Shown piece by piece: positions 35,000 to 45,899 of a DNA stretch of 64,000 bases (positions within the stretch are counted from its first letter, which is position 1; each line of letters opens with the position of its first letter). The notes below the pieces were generated by a model. That model was not told the DNA's origin. It saw only the letters and a program-made list of their open reading frames with translations, and made no database searches. The position numbers were made by a program, and so were the translations under genes. This stretch comes from Malania oleifera (Eukaryota; Streptophyta; Magnoliopsida; Santalales; Ximeniaceae). The stretch lies in contig NC_080419.1 of NCBI RefSeq assembly GCF_029873635.1, positions 75,008,597-75,072,596 of the forward strand. Direction: 5' to 3'.

Positions 35000-36080
35000 A
35001 ACGTTCCTGGACTCCCGAGTTCTGACTGGTTGGCTTACGAGCTAGTACCTGCCACCATGATAACAAGCGAATTCCGCCCGATCTTTCTTTGGCTATCATA
35101 TCCTCTAGTGGAACCGAGTCGTCCGCGGCATTCCATGTGTCATGGGCACATAACTGTGTTGCCCTACTTTGCCTTGCGGAACATGATGTGGTGCATAGGA
35201 TAGTTCCACCCCAGGGGACCTAGCAATTGGTGAGGCCCAAGAAGGTTTCCAATCTATATATCACTGTTGGGCTGGTTCGAGTCCACGGTGCCTTCCATAC
35301 AATCCCCTTTCTGACTACATTTTGAAGTCTGTCTTTCCATTCAGTCCTGCTGGCATGTTCCCCTCCCAACGAGCTACTTTCGAACTCTGGCTAAAGGTTT
35401 CTATGTTGAGAAGAGTCAGCGGCGAAATCCCTGGATGCATGGGGCAAATTGGGGCTCCATCATCCGACACATAAAGCATGGCACACACAGCAGGTCAACG
35501 AGCATGCGCCTAATTCGGCATCTGTTAAGATCGAGAACGTTTCAAGCACAGAATACGTAGACGGGGTTCACCCCTGTCCTATTCTGTGCTACGAAGCCTT
35601 GTGAAAACATTAATCGATGATTCCTAGGTTCCTTCGGAAGATAATAGGCCGTAGATTGCTAAGGCGCTAGCAGATTGCATGTTGGACTTCTGATTCACTT
35701 TACCGTCCTTCTTCATCAACTCTTCAGGCTTTCCCAAGTGACCTTTGAGTCTTCCAGTTCTGGACCTTAAGCTCGTCGCCCTGAACAAATCCTTAACAAC
35801 AAGGTTCGATTGGGTGCTACGTTCTTTAAGGCGTTGGCATTTGAACCATATTGGGCAATAGTGAGTGTATTCTTCCCTATGGTGGGAGCAAGGTCTTACC
35901 CCATCCCAATAAAGCAGCACTACTACGGATTCCCGAAAATTCGCAACCAATTCGTGTCGAATCATGTGGATTTTTACTAAACATTCATAGGAAAACCGAT
36001 TTGACCCGACTTCCCTGAGAAAAAGTCATCGGCTTCTCTGAGGCGTCCACGACCCTTTCCAAATGTCTCTCATCGTCCTT
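35000..36080 (-). pseudogene. Tat-type upstream ORF remnant
   Basis: The minus strand holds scattered matches to the extra ORF that precedes gag in Tat/Ogre elements, which shows similarity to plant mobile-domain proteins: a helix around GHLGKPEELMKKDGKVNQ and ASALAIYGLL (35624-35965), and WKDRLQNVVRKGIVWKAPW with YRLETFLGLTNC further on (about 35210-35340). The ORF function in these elements is unknown. Stops and frame changes occur every 50-100 codons. Confidence 0.5.
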
Positions 36081-36861
36081 TAAGGATTGGAATCGAGCGG
36101 TTGAGTCAACCCTGCTGGGTATCGTCAGGTCACCGATTCGCTCACTTTTGCTGTCGCCCCCTCTTTTTTGTTTGACTTTCGGATTACCCTTGTACCACTA
36201 GTTGTTTCGGGTTTCATGATAGACTACTGTGGCTCCCCATGAGTGGCGGATTTTAAACAGAAACCTTGGCCAAAAGCAGATGGAATGCCCTAGAATGAAT
36301 GCAGGATGCAACTTTTTTTAAATCTCAGTTATAAATCATATTCAATCATAGGGATGAAGGATTGAGGCCTTGTTACAAATAAAATCCCGGTGTAATTATG
36401 TACATAAGTTCCTCTCCCAGGCTGCTAACCCTAGGCAAGGGATTAGTGGAAATCAATGTGTGGTTTAACTCTAACACCCGTATTGAAAAGGTCCCCCCAG
36501 AGTGACACTTCATCTCCCTCACAGAGTTCCCGAAAAAGCTTGCACTGAGCCGGAGTGGTTCGCGAATGTTCCCATAGGCCATGCCACATGGAAACTGGCA
36601 CTAGTACAACACTCCTTGCTAATCCTAACGGTGTTAAGCCCCGTGTGTAGAGCTGTAGAGTGTGTGAGTTTGTAAAAACCATTTCCCAGTCAACCTACCC
36701 AACACCCCCTACCCCCACATCCATCCATTTTCACGAACTTCATGCATATTGTAAACCAAATTTTGTGGTAACAAAAATGAAAGGGAGTAATCCAAATGTT
36801 TATTTTATAGATTTGAGATCGGGATAATTCTTAATTAATCACTGGCTTTTAACTCTTAACA

Positions 36862-36880
36862 TCCCCAGTGATGTTCGCCA
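36862..36880 (-). other. Tat primer binding site
   Basis: On the minus strand, TGGCGAACATCACTGGGGA follows the LTR end CGCGACA after the spacer GC. Its TGGCGA...CTGGGGA form is the one I recall for Tat/Ogre elements, primed by tRNA-Arg; the tRNA identity is from memory. Confidence 0.6.
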
Positions 36881-36882
36881 GC

Positions 36883-39531
36883 TGTCGCGACGTGTCCCGT
36901 CCCGACGGGGAAAAAAGGGACCGGCCGCAGAAGAACCAATCTCTGGATTTTAAAAATGGTTCGGCTTGCGAACTGGGAACATAATGTGTATTTTTGAAAA
37001 TGTGCATTTTGCGTTGAAAACGATGTGTGGTGATTCGCCACTAACCTTTTGAAGTGATTGGTTAGAACACTGTGTTACTACCCACACATACCCCTTAGGG
37101 TAGAATCGGTGCAATACGTCACCGAAAAGGTTAGGCTCGGGAGATATTGTTAGCTGCAAGGGGAAGGTAGTTAGCACCCCCTCACGCCGTTCTACGAAGG
37201 TACCAGATTATCCAGCAAAGTTTTTCCTCGAAATAAATGTAATAAGTCCCTTTACCAAGAGCACTCCTTTCAAAGTCCAAAAACAATGAAAATACTATAA
37301 TAGTATTCCCTCAGAACCCTTGGCAAATCTAGTCTCCGAAGAGGTCGCAATGTATCTCGTTGGCGATCCATCCTGGTAAGGAAAATCGAAAATAAGATAC
37401 AAATACGCCTCCCGCGGATTTTGAATCTATAGGTTTTTTTTTTAAGGTTCAAAATACCTATTCGGGAGGTTTTTGAGATTGGTTCGGGATTGAAATGGAA
37501 TTTTTCTTGTGCCCTAAAAAGATATTTTTGTGATTTTCCTAGTGTGAAAATGATTTTTGATATTTTTCCCCGAAATTTTCAAAATAACACAAATGAAATC
37601 AATTGAAACCAAAATGTGAAAATACTTTTGGAATATTTGAAAATTTCATGATTTTTGTGAATTTTATGGATACAACAATAATATACAAGCGAAATGGAGA
37701 AAAACTGGGGTGAACCAGTTTGGGAATGGTGAGCCGGTCAACGTTGACCAGTGTGGGGGGGAAAAACCAGTTTAAGGTCTTGGTCGAGACCAATGATTTT
37801 CCGGAATCTTCCCATGTCCTTCCGAATACAACAGAATTTTAGACAACAATCACGAAAGTCATGGTTTTAAAGGATATGACTTTAGAATGTATTTTTGAAA
37901 ATCTTGAATGTAGGGAAACAAATCTAACCTTTGCCAAACATGTTAGAAACTTTCTTGGATTTTCTTCAAAAATTTTCAAAGGTAAATAAGTTTCAAAGCT
38001 TTATAAATTTTTGAATTTTCTTTGTAAATTTTTCTGAAGTTTTGTCTTTTATGAAATTTTTTTTTTATTTTTTGTTTTTTTTTATGAGTTAAAAGGAAGC
38101 TATTTAAAGTAAAGAAAAGTGAAATAAAGTCAAATAAACCAACAGAGGCCGATTAGGGAAAGGGGGATGGAAATGTAACATAGGAAGAGAAAGTTCATTG
38201 GTTTTACCTATCGTCTTTCTCTCCTTCAGTCTTCTTTCTCCTGTCTGTGAATCCGCAAGGTTAGTCTACAGCGCCTTCCGAGGGTTGTTCTTGAGTTCCG
38301 ACTCGAGGCACTAGGGAATACCTTCTTCAAATGGAGTGACACGGAACCGTTAGGAAAAGGGATAAATCGAGCGCTTGATCTTCTTCGTTTTCCTCTGCTC
38401 CGGTCTTCTTTCCTGTTGATGAGTCTACTAGGGCCGCTCTACAACGTCTTCCCGAGAGTTGTTCTTGAGCTCTGATTTGAGCACTACGGGTGCCTTCTTC
38501 AAATGGAGTGACTCAACACCGATAGGAAACGGGATTACACGACCTCTTGATTTTTACTAAAAAAAAAGACTAACTTCACAAACTTGTGATAGAAAACTTC
38601 AATATTTGAAATCTTCTCCTTACCACCACCAAGAGCTCCTTCCCTTGTGCTTGGAATGAGAGGGCTATTTATAGGCTTAGCTTAGGGCAAGCATAGGAAA
38701 GAAGACATAGGGGAGTCATGATGGGGGGAACCAGTATGGGGGGAAGAATGATGAAGGGAAATTAGCCATGGGAAGAATGATAAAAGGAAGAAACATGACA
38801 TGGTGGGAAGTGATGATGGAGGGAACAAAGTATGGGATGAAGAATTATGAAGGGAACTATATTTTTTTGGGAATGGGACGAATGATTAAAGGGGAAGAAA
38901 CAAATGACATATGGTGAGTGATGATGGAGGGAACAAAGTATGGGCCTGAAGACTTAATGCCTGTGCCTATGGAATTGTACCTGCTCCCGGGAATCCATGA
39001 TAAAGGTAAGCCCCCATGCCCTCCCTCCCCTGCGTGATGTGGCCCCCCGTCCTGGGTGCCGCCTATCTGCAGGCCTCTATTATGGGAAAATCGTCCGGGA
39101 GAAACATGACATATGGTGAGTGATGATGGAGGGAACAAAGTATGGGATGAAGAATTATGAAGGGAATATATTATGGGAAGAATGATAAAGGGAAGAAACA
39201 TGACATGTGGTGAGTGATGATGGAGGGCAACAAAGTATGGGATGAAGAATTATGAATGGAATATAGTATGGGAAGAATGATAAAGGGAAGAAACATGACA
39301 TATGGTGAGTGATGATGGAGGGAACAAAGTATGGGATGAGAATATGAAGGGAATATATTATGGGAAGAATGATAAAGGGAAGAAACATGACATATGGTGA
39401 GTGATGATGGAGGGAACAAAGTATGGGATGAAGAATTATGAAGGGAATATATTATGGGAAGAATGATAAAGGGAAGAAACATGACATGTGGTGAATAATG
39501 ATGGGGGGACAAAATATGCTTGCATTTGACA
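36883..39531 (-). repeat. Long 5' LTR of the minus-strand Tat element
   Basis: The end is clear: minus strand ...GACACGTCGCGACA at 36883, followed by the primer binding site. The start is less sure; TGTCAAATGCAAGC at 39531 is a good candidate and would give 2,649 bp. A TATAAATA box on the minus strand (plus 38666-38673) divides U3 from the transcribed part. A block homologous to the other Tat LTR is at 37030-37205 (GATTCTACCC..GGGTA and GGTTAGTGGCGA). Confidence 0.65.
38715..39512. repeat. Array of about 95-bp repeats in the LTR U3
   Basis: Units with GAAGAAACATGACATATGGTG and GGAGGGAACAAAGTATGGG repeat every 90-98 bp, with clean copies starting near 39103, 39193, 39289, 39383 and 39475 and degenerate ones before. 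A stretch at about 38960-39085 does not fit the repeat. The long serine/histidine-rich open frames here are by-products. Confidence 0.85.
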
Positions 39532-39547
39532 AAAAAAAATAAAAATA

Positions 39548-39606
<59 letters not shown>

Positions 39607-39622
39607 CAATATTAATAATAAG
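39532..39622. repeat. (AAT)n microsatellite
   Basis: A-rich run followed by about 20 AAT repeats, at the border between the minus-strand LTR and the next tandem array. Confidence 0.9.
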
Positions 39623-40680
39623 GTTCTAGAAGCTGTGCGGAGCCCATAAAAAATGTGTGGGGTCCACGCACCATGTGGGGTCCACAAACCGTTTGACGGT
39701 TACAGGAACCCGAGCTAGCAAGGCATCGGATATGTGGATCCGAGCTAGCGAGGCATCGGATATGTGGATCCGAGCTAGCGTACCAAGAGAGGTGGGGCCC
39801 ACCAAACATGTGGGGCCCAATGAAGATATGTGGGGCCCACGCACCATGTGGGGTCCACGAGCCATTTGAGGGTTATAGGAACCCGAGCTAGCAGGCGCAG
39901 GCATGCCAAAAGAGGTAACGTGCATCGGATGTAAGAATCCGAGCTAGCGTACCAGAGGGGGTAACGTGCACCGGATGTAGGAATCCGAGCTAGTGTACCA
40001 AGAGAGGTGGGGCCTACCAAACATGTGGGGCCCAATGAAGATATGTGGGGCCCACGCACCATGTGGGGTCCACGAGCCATTTGAGGGTTATAGGAACCCG
40101 AGCTAGTAGGCGCAAGCATGCCAAAAGAGGTAACGTGCATCGGATGTAAGAATCCGAGCTAGCGTACCAGAGGGGGTAACGTGCATCGGATGTAAGAATC
40201 CGAGCTAGCGTACCAGAGGGTAACGTGCATCGGATGTAGGAATCCGAGCTAGCGTACCAAGAGAGGTGGGGCCCACCAAACATGTGGGGCCCAATGAAGA
40301 TATGTGGGGCCCACGAGCCACGTGGGGTCCACGAGCCATTTGAGGGTTATAGGAACCCGAGCTAGCAGGCGCAAGCATGCCAAAAGAGGTAACGTGCATC
40401 GGATGTAGGAATCTGAGCTAGCGTACCAGAGGGGGTAACGTGCATCGGATGTAGGAATCCGAGCTAGCGTACCAGAGGGTAACGTGCATCGGATGTAAGA
40501 ATCCGAGCTAGCGTACCAAGGGGTAACGTGCATCGAATGTAGGAATTCGAGCTAGCGTACCAAGGGGTAACGTGCATCGAATGTAGGAATTCGAGCTAGC
40601 GTACCAAGAGAGGTGGGGCCTACCAAACATGTGGGGCCCAATGAAGATATGTGGGGCCCACAAGCCACGTAGGGTCCACG
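39623..40680. repeat. Tandem repeats with GAGCTAGC and GGGGCCCA motifs
   Basis: Two kinds of short unit alternate. One is about 46-50 bp (GTAACGTGCATCGGATGTA, then AATCCGAGCTAGCGTACCA). The other is GTGGGGCCCACCAAACATGT, then GGGGCCCAATGAAGATATGT. Together they form a higher-order period of about 215-245 bp seen around 39760, 39990 and 40240. The array lies directly before a polypurine tract and 3' LTR. Tandem repeats in the 3' untranslated part are typical of Tat/Ogre elements. Confidence 0.85.
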
Positions 40681-40957
40681 AGAATGTGTGGGGTCCACAA
40701 GCAGTGTGGGACCTACAAGAATGTGTGGGGTCCACAAGCAGTGTGGGACCTACAAGAATGTGTGGGGTCCACGAGAATGTGTGGGGTCCACAAGCAGTGT
40801 GGGACCTACAAGAATGTGTGGGGTCCACAGCCAGCGTGGGACCTACAAGAATGTGTGGGGTCCACAGCCAGTGTGGGACCTACAAGAATGTGTGGGGTCC
40901 ACAGCCAGCGTGGGACCTACAAGAATGTGTGGGGTCCACAGCCAGTGTGGAAAGGTT
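40681..40957. repeat. 37-bp tandem repeat array
   Basis: About 7 units of AGAATGTGTGGGGTCCACA followed by (A/G)(C/G)CAG(T/C)GTGGGACCTACA, period 37. Each unit holds the near-palindrome TGTGGGGTCCACA. It has no stop codons in any plus-strand frame. Confidence 0.9.
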
Positions 40958-41007
40958 TTGACATGAGGTCTCCTCGGAAAGGCCTGGTTAAAATTGGGGT
41001 GTCGACA

Positions 41008-41310
41008 ATTATTATTATTTATTATTTTCATTATTATTTTTAATTTTTATTATCATTATTATTAGTATTTTTATTACTATTATTACTATTATTTTATTTA
41101 TTATTATTATTATTATTTTTCATTAGTATTATTATTATTACTTTTATTTTTATTTCTATTTATATTGTTTATTATTATTATTATTATTATTATTTATTAT
41201 TTTCATTATTATTGACATTATTTTTAATTATTATTATTATTAGTATTTTTACCTTTATTTATTACTATTATTATTATTATTTCCTTATTTCTATAATAGT
41301 AGTATATATT
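41008..41310. repeat. (ATT)n-rich low-complexity DNA
   Basis: Nearly pure ATT/TTA/TTTA repeats at the start of the LTR. Confidence 0.9.
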
Positions 41311-41837
41311 ATTTCCAAAAAAAAAGAAAAATACCATAAACCAAAAAAGGAAATGTTTGTAGGGTTTTCTCAAAATTATTTTTATAAGAAGGGGGGGCTG
41401 CGCACAGAGCCGGGGGGACACACCGAACACACCAAAAAAAAAAACATCTTCTTCTTCTCTAGCCGTTCTCTCCTCCTTCCGGCCACCTTCCAGACCCTGC
41501 ACCAACCTCACCATCCTCCCCCTCAACCTCCCACGACCAGCCACCCGAAGAATCCCCGGAGACCCTCTGTAGTTCCCCACTCGCCGTCGCCGCTGTAACG
41601 CCACACCAGCACGGCCTTGAACCATGCTGCCATCTCCGGCCACCCCCAGCCTTCACCTGCTCACAGCTGCAACCACTATCACGCAGGCACGAAACAGAGC
41701 CACCCAAACATCCAGCCTACCACGACCTCACCGGCAAGCCCTTGTAGCAGTTGAAGCTCCAACCATCTCCCGCGGTGGCACTCCAGCAATCCGGCAAAAC
41801 CGCAGCAAGTAGCCGCCCTTGCTCCAACCAGTATCAC

Positions 41838-42052
41838 ACTGCACACACACACACAGCACACACACTGCACACACACACAGCACACACACACAGAAACGCA
41901 CACACACAGCACACACACACACTGCACACACACACAGAAACGCACACACACACAGCAACACACACACACAGCACACACACACTACACACACACTGCACAC
42001 ACACACACACAGCACACACACTGCACACACACACAGCACACACAGTAAAACA
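41838..42052. repeat. CACACA-rich microsatellite cluster
   Basis: Interrupted (CA)n with regular GCAC, CTGCAC and GAAACG interruptions. Open on both strands, but the Thr/His and Cys/Val proteins have no meaning. Confidence 0.95.
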
Positions 42053-43018
42053 CACACGTTCATTGTATTTTTATTTATTTATTTTTTTTCTTTCTTTATT
42101 TTTCTTTTTCTTTCCAGTTTGGTTTATTTCTTGGTTTTGACATATTCTAATATTTGGGTTTCATTGTAAATGCAGGTGGCATGCTTAGGTTGTATATATA
42201 TTAAATGAGTACCATTCGTTTTATAGGTTTTTTTTATTTATGTAATGTTCCTGGTAATTTTTTTTTTCTCTTGTTTTTTGTTGTATTTGTTCTATAGGTT
42301 AATTGTTTTATTATTATTGTTGTGAAGTTTTTTATAGTTGGATTTTGTCTTAATATTTAAAGTTTAACCTTTTGTATTTATTGAATTATTATTATTGTAG
42401 GATCCTTAATGTTATAATACGTGGTCATATGTTTTATTCATGTTGTAGGTTTTTATTATTGTTATAGTTATTTTAAATATTCGATTTTCATGTTTGGGGG
42501 TTATTTTTGTTTACTGTTGTGTGTTCAATGTTTGTGCATTTAGGGTAGTTTTTATTTAATTTCATTGTTGTACTTATTTATTTAACATTCATGTTTGATA
42601 ATTGATATTCATGTTTCTATCTTTTGAAGTATTTGTGATTATATTTGTAGAATTTTCTTGTTAAACTTTTACTGTAATAGGATTTTTAATATTTGTTAGT
42701 TAGTATCCATGTTTTTATTTTGGCTATACGTATTATTTAATAATCATTGTTGTTACCGTAGAATTGTTATGGTTAAAATATGTTTTAAAATTTAAGTTTA
42801 TATTTTTGTTGTATTTAGTGTCCGTATTAGGTTTCATACTAATTTTTTAGGGTTTCCTCATTTTGATTCATAGTGTTCCCATCTCATCATACATTGATTT
42901 CCATAATTCGATGTGTAAATTATTTCCTTAGTTTTGGTAATATTGTTTCCGTATGTATTAAGTGTATCACTGATTGCGTGTTCATATTAAGGTAAATGTC
43001 TTTTAGTTAAAATATGCG

Positions 43019-43320
43019 TATTACTTTTATTATTATTTTAATATTATTATTATTATTGTACTACTTACTATTACTGTTAATATTACTATTATCATTATTA
43101 TTACTATTAGTATTTATTATTATTATTTTTATTATTATCATTTTTAGTATTGTTATCATTATGGTATTAACTATTATTGTTATTAACATTAGTATTGTTA
43201 TCACTATTATTATTAATATTATCATTATTATCAGCATTAGTATTATTACTATTACTAATATTTTTATTTTTATTATTGTTTTTATTTATTTATTTATTTA
43301 TTTATTTATTTTTTGTTATT
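43019..43320. repeat. (ATT)n-rich low-complexity DNA, second block
   Basis: ATT/ATC/ACT triplet repeats ending in (TTTA)n. Inside the Tat LTR. Confidence 0.9.
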
Positions 43321-44429
43321 TGGTCTTATATGTACTAGAATATTTATTTTTATTAAAATATTTTTTATTTTTATCCCTATGATTTTATTGCGGGGGTATG
43401 AGCCTTCGGGCTTCACGTACCCTAAGCTCTGAGGGAATATATGTATATATTTTATTTATTTAATTGTTTATTCATTTTTCATGTGTGTTTATTAATTCAT
43501 AAAAAGAGTAGTTTAAAGAATTATTAGATTAACTTAGGGATAATTTCAAATTAATTAGGTACCGTTCGTAAGAACGGGCGCGTAGGGGGTGCTCGTACCT
43601 TCCCCTCGCGTAACCGAACTCCCGACCCCAACTCTGGTAATGTAGACCGATTCTACCCCTAACGGGGTAGTAATCATGTGTTCTAACTGCACTAAAGGTT
43701 AGTGGCGACTCCGACATTCCATGTTTTTCCATGAAAATATTAAAATGATTTTTGATTTCGCCGCCCGGGGCACACGCGCTCCCGGGACACCGCGACAGAT
43801 GCCATAGCCAGTCTTTGTCTTTGATGATAGCGCTCAAACACCTTGGTGTATCATGTTGGATGGCGAGCGAAAACATTTGATTCTTTGCCATTTGAACTCG
43901 AGTGACAATCTTTCTTCGAGCGTCTATTATCACCATCTACTTATCACTGAGGCTAATTAGGTAACCTCTCTCCACGAGCTGTCCGAGACTAAGTATATTA
44001 GTCTTCATGGCTGGCACATAGTAGACATTGGAGATGTAAGCATGATCTCCGGACTCTGTTTGATATCAAAATATCTCCTCTCCCTCGGACTAGGATTTTA
44101 AAATTATCGCCAAAAGAGATCTCCCCCTAAACTTTCTCATCAAGTTCAAAGAATAAGTTCTTTCTACCAGTCATACGGTTGCTGGCTCCAGAATCAAGGT
44201 ACCAAACGCTTTGGTCCTAGGGAGTTGAATTGTGTGCCATCGGCATCAACAATTCTCCATCTGCATGTTCAGTTTCGGCAAGGTTAGCCTCCTCGTTAAC
44301 CTTTTCTTGTTATCACCCCCAACATTCATTACTGTAAAGCCCGTACTTGTAATAATTGTAGCATTGAATGTTTCTTTTGTCTACGTTTGGACGGTTATTG
44401 TATCCCCCTCTTCTTCCTTGTCCTTTACC

Positions 44430-45260
44430 TCATGGAACATAGTACTTTTGATTGCGTCCTTCTCTAGTGGGACCTCTTCTGCCTCTGCCACCTTCTCTAG
44501 AGTTAAAATTTCCATAATTTCTTCCACGAGAACCTCGGTCTCGTCCTCTTCCTTGCTGTGACATCCCCCCTTTGTCGTATCTATCTGCAGTGAGGGACAA
44601 CTCCGTTTGGAGAGCTTGCCCCAGTGCTTTCTCATCACTTCTTCTGTTGACTTTTTGCTCATGGACTTGGAGTGAGCCCACAAGTTCTTTTACGGACATT
44701 ATTTCCAAATCTTTTGTTTCTTCTAAGGTCACAGCTATATAATCATATTTTGGATCTAAAGATCGCAAAATTTTCTCACAAATTCTCTCGTCATTGAGAG
44801 TCTCTCCATTTCTTCTCAATTGATTTGATACTACTATAACTCTTGTATAGTAGTCAGCAATAAATTTAGTAGATTTCATTTTTAAAGATTCGAACTCACA
44901 TCGCAATGTTTGAAAACGAATCTTTTTCGCTTTGTCTGCACCTTTGTGTGTTCGATGGAGAGAGTCCCAAACTTCTTTGGATGTCTTGGCGGAGGTGATG
45001 ATTTCAAAAGTGGCCTCATCAAGGCCTTGGTAGATTATGGACTTCGCTTTGCAATCCTTCGTTCGATCGGCTCGCAAGGTTGTTCTTTGAACATCGGACA
45101 TAGCTCCTTCAGCTTCTTTTGATGGCCTTTCTCTGTACCCATCTTCAACAATGTCCATGACATCCTGAGCACCAAGTAGGGCTCTCATTTCAATAGACCA
45201 ATTGTCATAATTCTCCCGACTCAATTTTGGAATGATCGCTTGGGTAGTACCATTAGCCAT
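44430..45260 (-). CDS. CopB gag, copy C, open over 276 codons
   Basis: It starts at the ATG at 45260 (MANGTTQAIIPKLSRENYDN) and runs through WSIEMRALLGAQDV, FIADYYTRVIVVSNQLRRN, ILRSLDPKYDYIAVTLEETK and an arginine/glycine-rich end (GRGRDRGSRGRNYGNFNSRE). It is the Gag of the copia element; it would form the particle that packages the element RNA. The copy in 24901-26021 is interrupted after QLRKN by a frame change that this copy lacks. A nucleocapsid zinc knuckle is not in this open frame. The element has lost pol, so this Gag could at most act on other copies. Confidence 0.7.
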   Translation of the reverse strand: MANGTTQAIIPKLSRENYDNWSIEMRALLGAQDVMDIVEDGYRERPSKEAEGAMSDVQRTTLRADRTKDCKAKSIIYQGLDEATFEIITSAKTSKEVWDSLHRTHKGADKAKKIRFQTLRCEFESLKMKSTKFIADYYTRVIVVSNQLRRNGETLNDERICEKILRSLDPKYDYIAVTLEETKDLEIMSVKELVGSLQVHEQKVNRRSDEKALGQALQTELSLTADRYDKGGMSQQGRGRDRGSRGRNYGNFNSREGGRGRRGPTREGRNQKYYVP

Positions 45261-45899
45261 TGAATTTAATATATAAAAATAGAGAAATGGGGACTGATTT
45301 TGGCAAATCCGATACCACCAATGTGTTCAGAAGGTTGAAAAACCTTAGGAACTGGTTTTGGGTTGCAAAGAACCGGTCCAAAAATCATTGAACGAGCTGC
45401 AGGGATTTTCGGGTGGTTTTTAAACTGGCCGGTTCAACTTAACGGCCGTTTAATGGCGTTATGCTTACCGTTAGTCCATGTGGCAGTGTCTGTGCAAGCC
45501 GGGTGTCGGCGGCTAGGACACGGATTAGAAGCGAGTCAGGTCTCGAGTACGAATCCGGTTTGTGGGTAACTTATTCGGGTCGCCGGTTGCTAGCCGGGTC
45601 AAGTCTCACCAAGCGGGCGAGGAAGACGCGTACGGAGCGCGTGGGCAAATCTTGCTGGCGGCCAGAGTCTTTTTCGGCCCGTGCAGCGCCTCGGAAAGGC
45701 ACTGCAAACATCTGACGTGCGTGTGAGCGCGTGCAAAACCTACCGAAGTCCGTTTGAGAGGTGGTTTCCACCGTCGGAATCGTCTCGTGTCGAATTTCAC
45801 AATGGTAGACTCAATTTTTTATTTTGAGCAACTTCAAATATTAGAGATCCGTCCGTCTTGTTTGACAGATTTCAGCATTCCTATACGCCCTGATACCAC

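Larger units (their letters stand above)
33335..36882 (-). mobile_element. Ty3/gypsy Tat-lineage element, internal part
   Basis: Reading right to left from the 5' LTR (ends at 36883): a primer binding site, a leader of about 0.8 kb, an extra ORF (about 36080-35000), then gag (about 34660-33335), where the contig ends. An additional ORF before gag and a very long LTR are hallmarks of the Tat/Ogre/Retand group. Every frame is broken many times. Protease, RT and integrase are not in the window. Confidence 0.7.
41000..43797 (+). repeat. Complete 3' LTR of a plus-strand Tat element, with polypurine tract
   Basis: A purine-rich AAAATTGGGG (40990-40999) precedes TGTCGACAATTATT. The LTR ends ..GGGACACCGCGACA at 43797. 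TGTCG and CGACA are inverted ends and the ends are TG/CA, giving 2,798 bp. It contains ATT-rich microsatellites, a GC-rich CT-rich part (41400-41815), a CA-rich region, and near its end the block GACCGATTCTACCCCTAACGG shared with the minus-strand LTR. It abuts CopB copy C with no other sequence between. Confidence 0.75.

Noticed and set aside
39155-39512. Long Ser/His/Pro-rich minus-strand frames
   Set aside because: They arise from the 95-bp tandem repeat in the Tat LTR and repeat the same peptide.
39623-40957. Centromeric satellite
   Set aside because: The array is short and tied to a retrotransposon 3' end, so there is no reason to infer a centromere.
39612-41043. Overlapping minus- and plus-strand frames of 60-130 codons
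   Set aside because: Tandem repeats without stops, open in several frames at once; no domain recognisable.
41679-42169. Several 60-130-codon frames rich in Cys/Val or Thr/His
   Set aside because: They are translations of the interrupted (CA)n microsatellite on both strands.
43014-43382. 122-codon Ile/Leu-rich frame resembling a membrane protein
   Set aside because: Product of ATT repeats.
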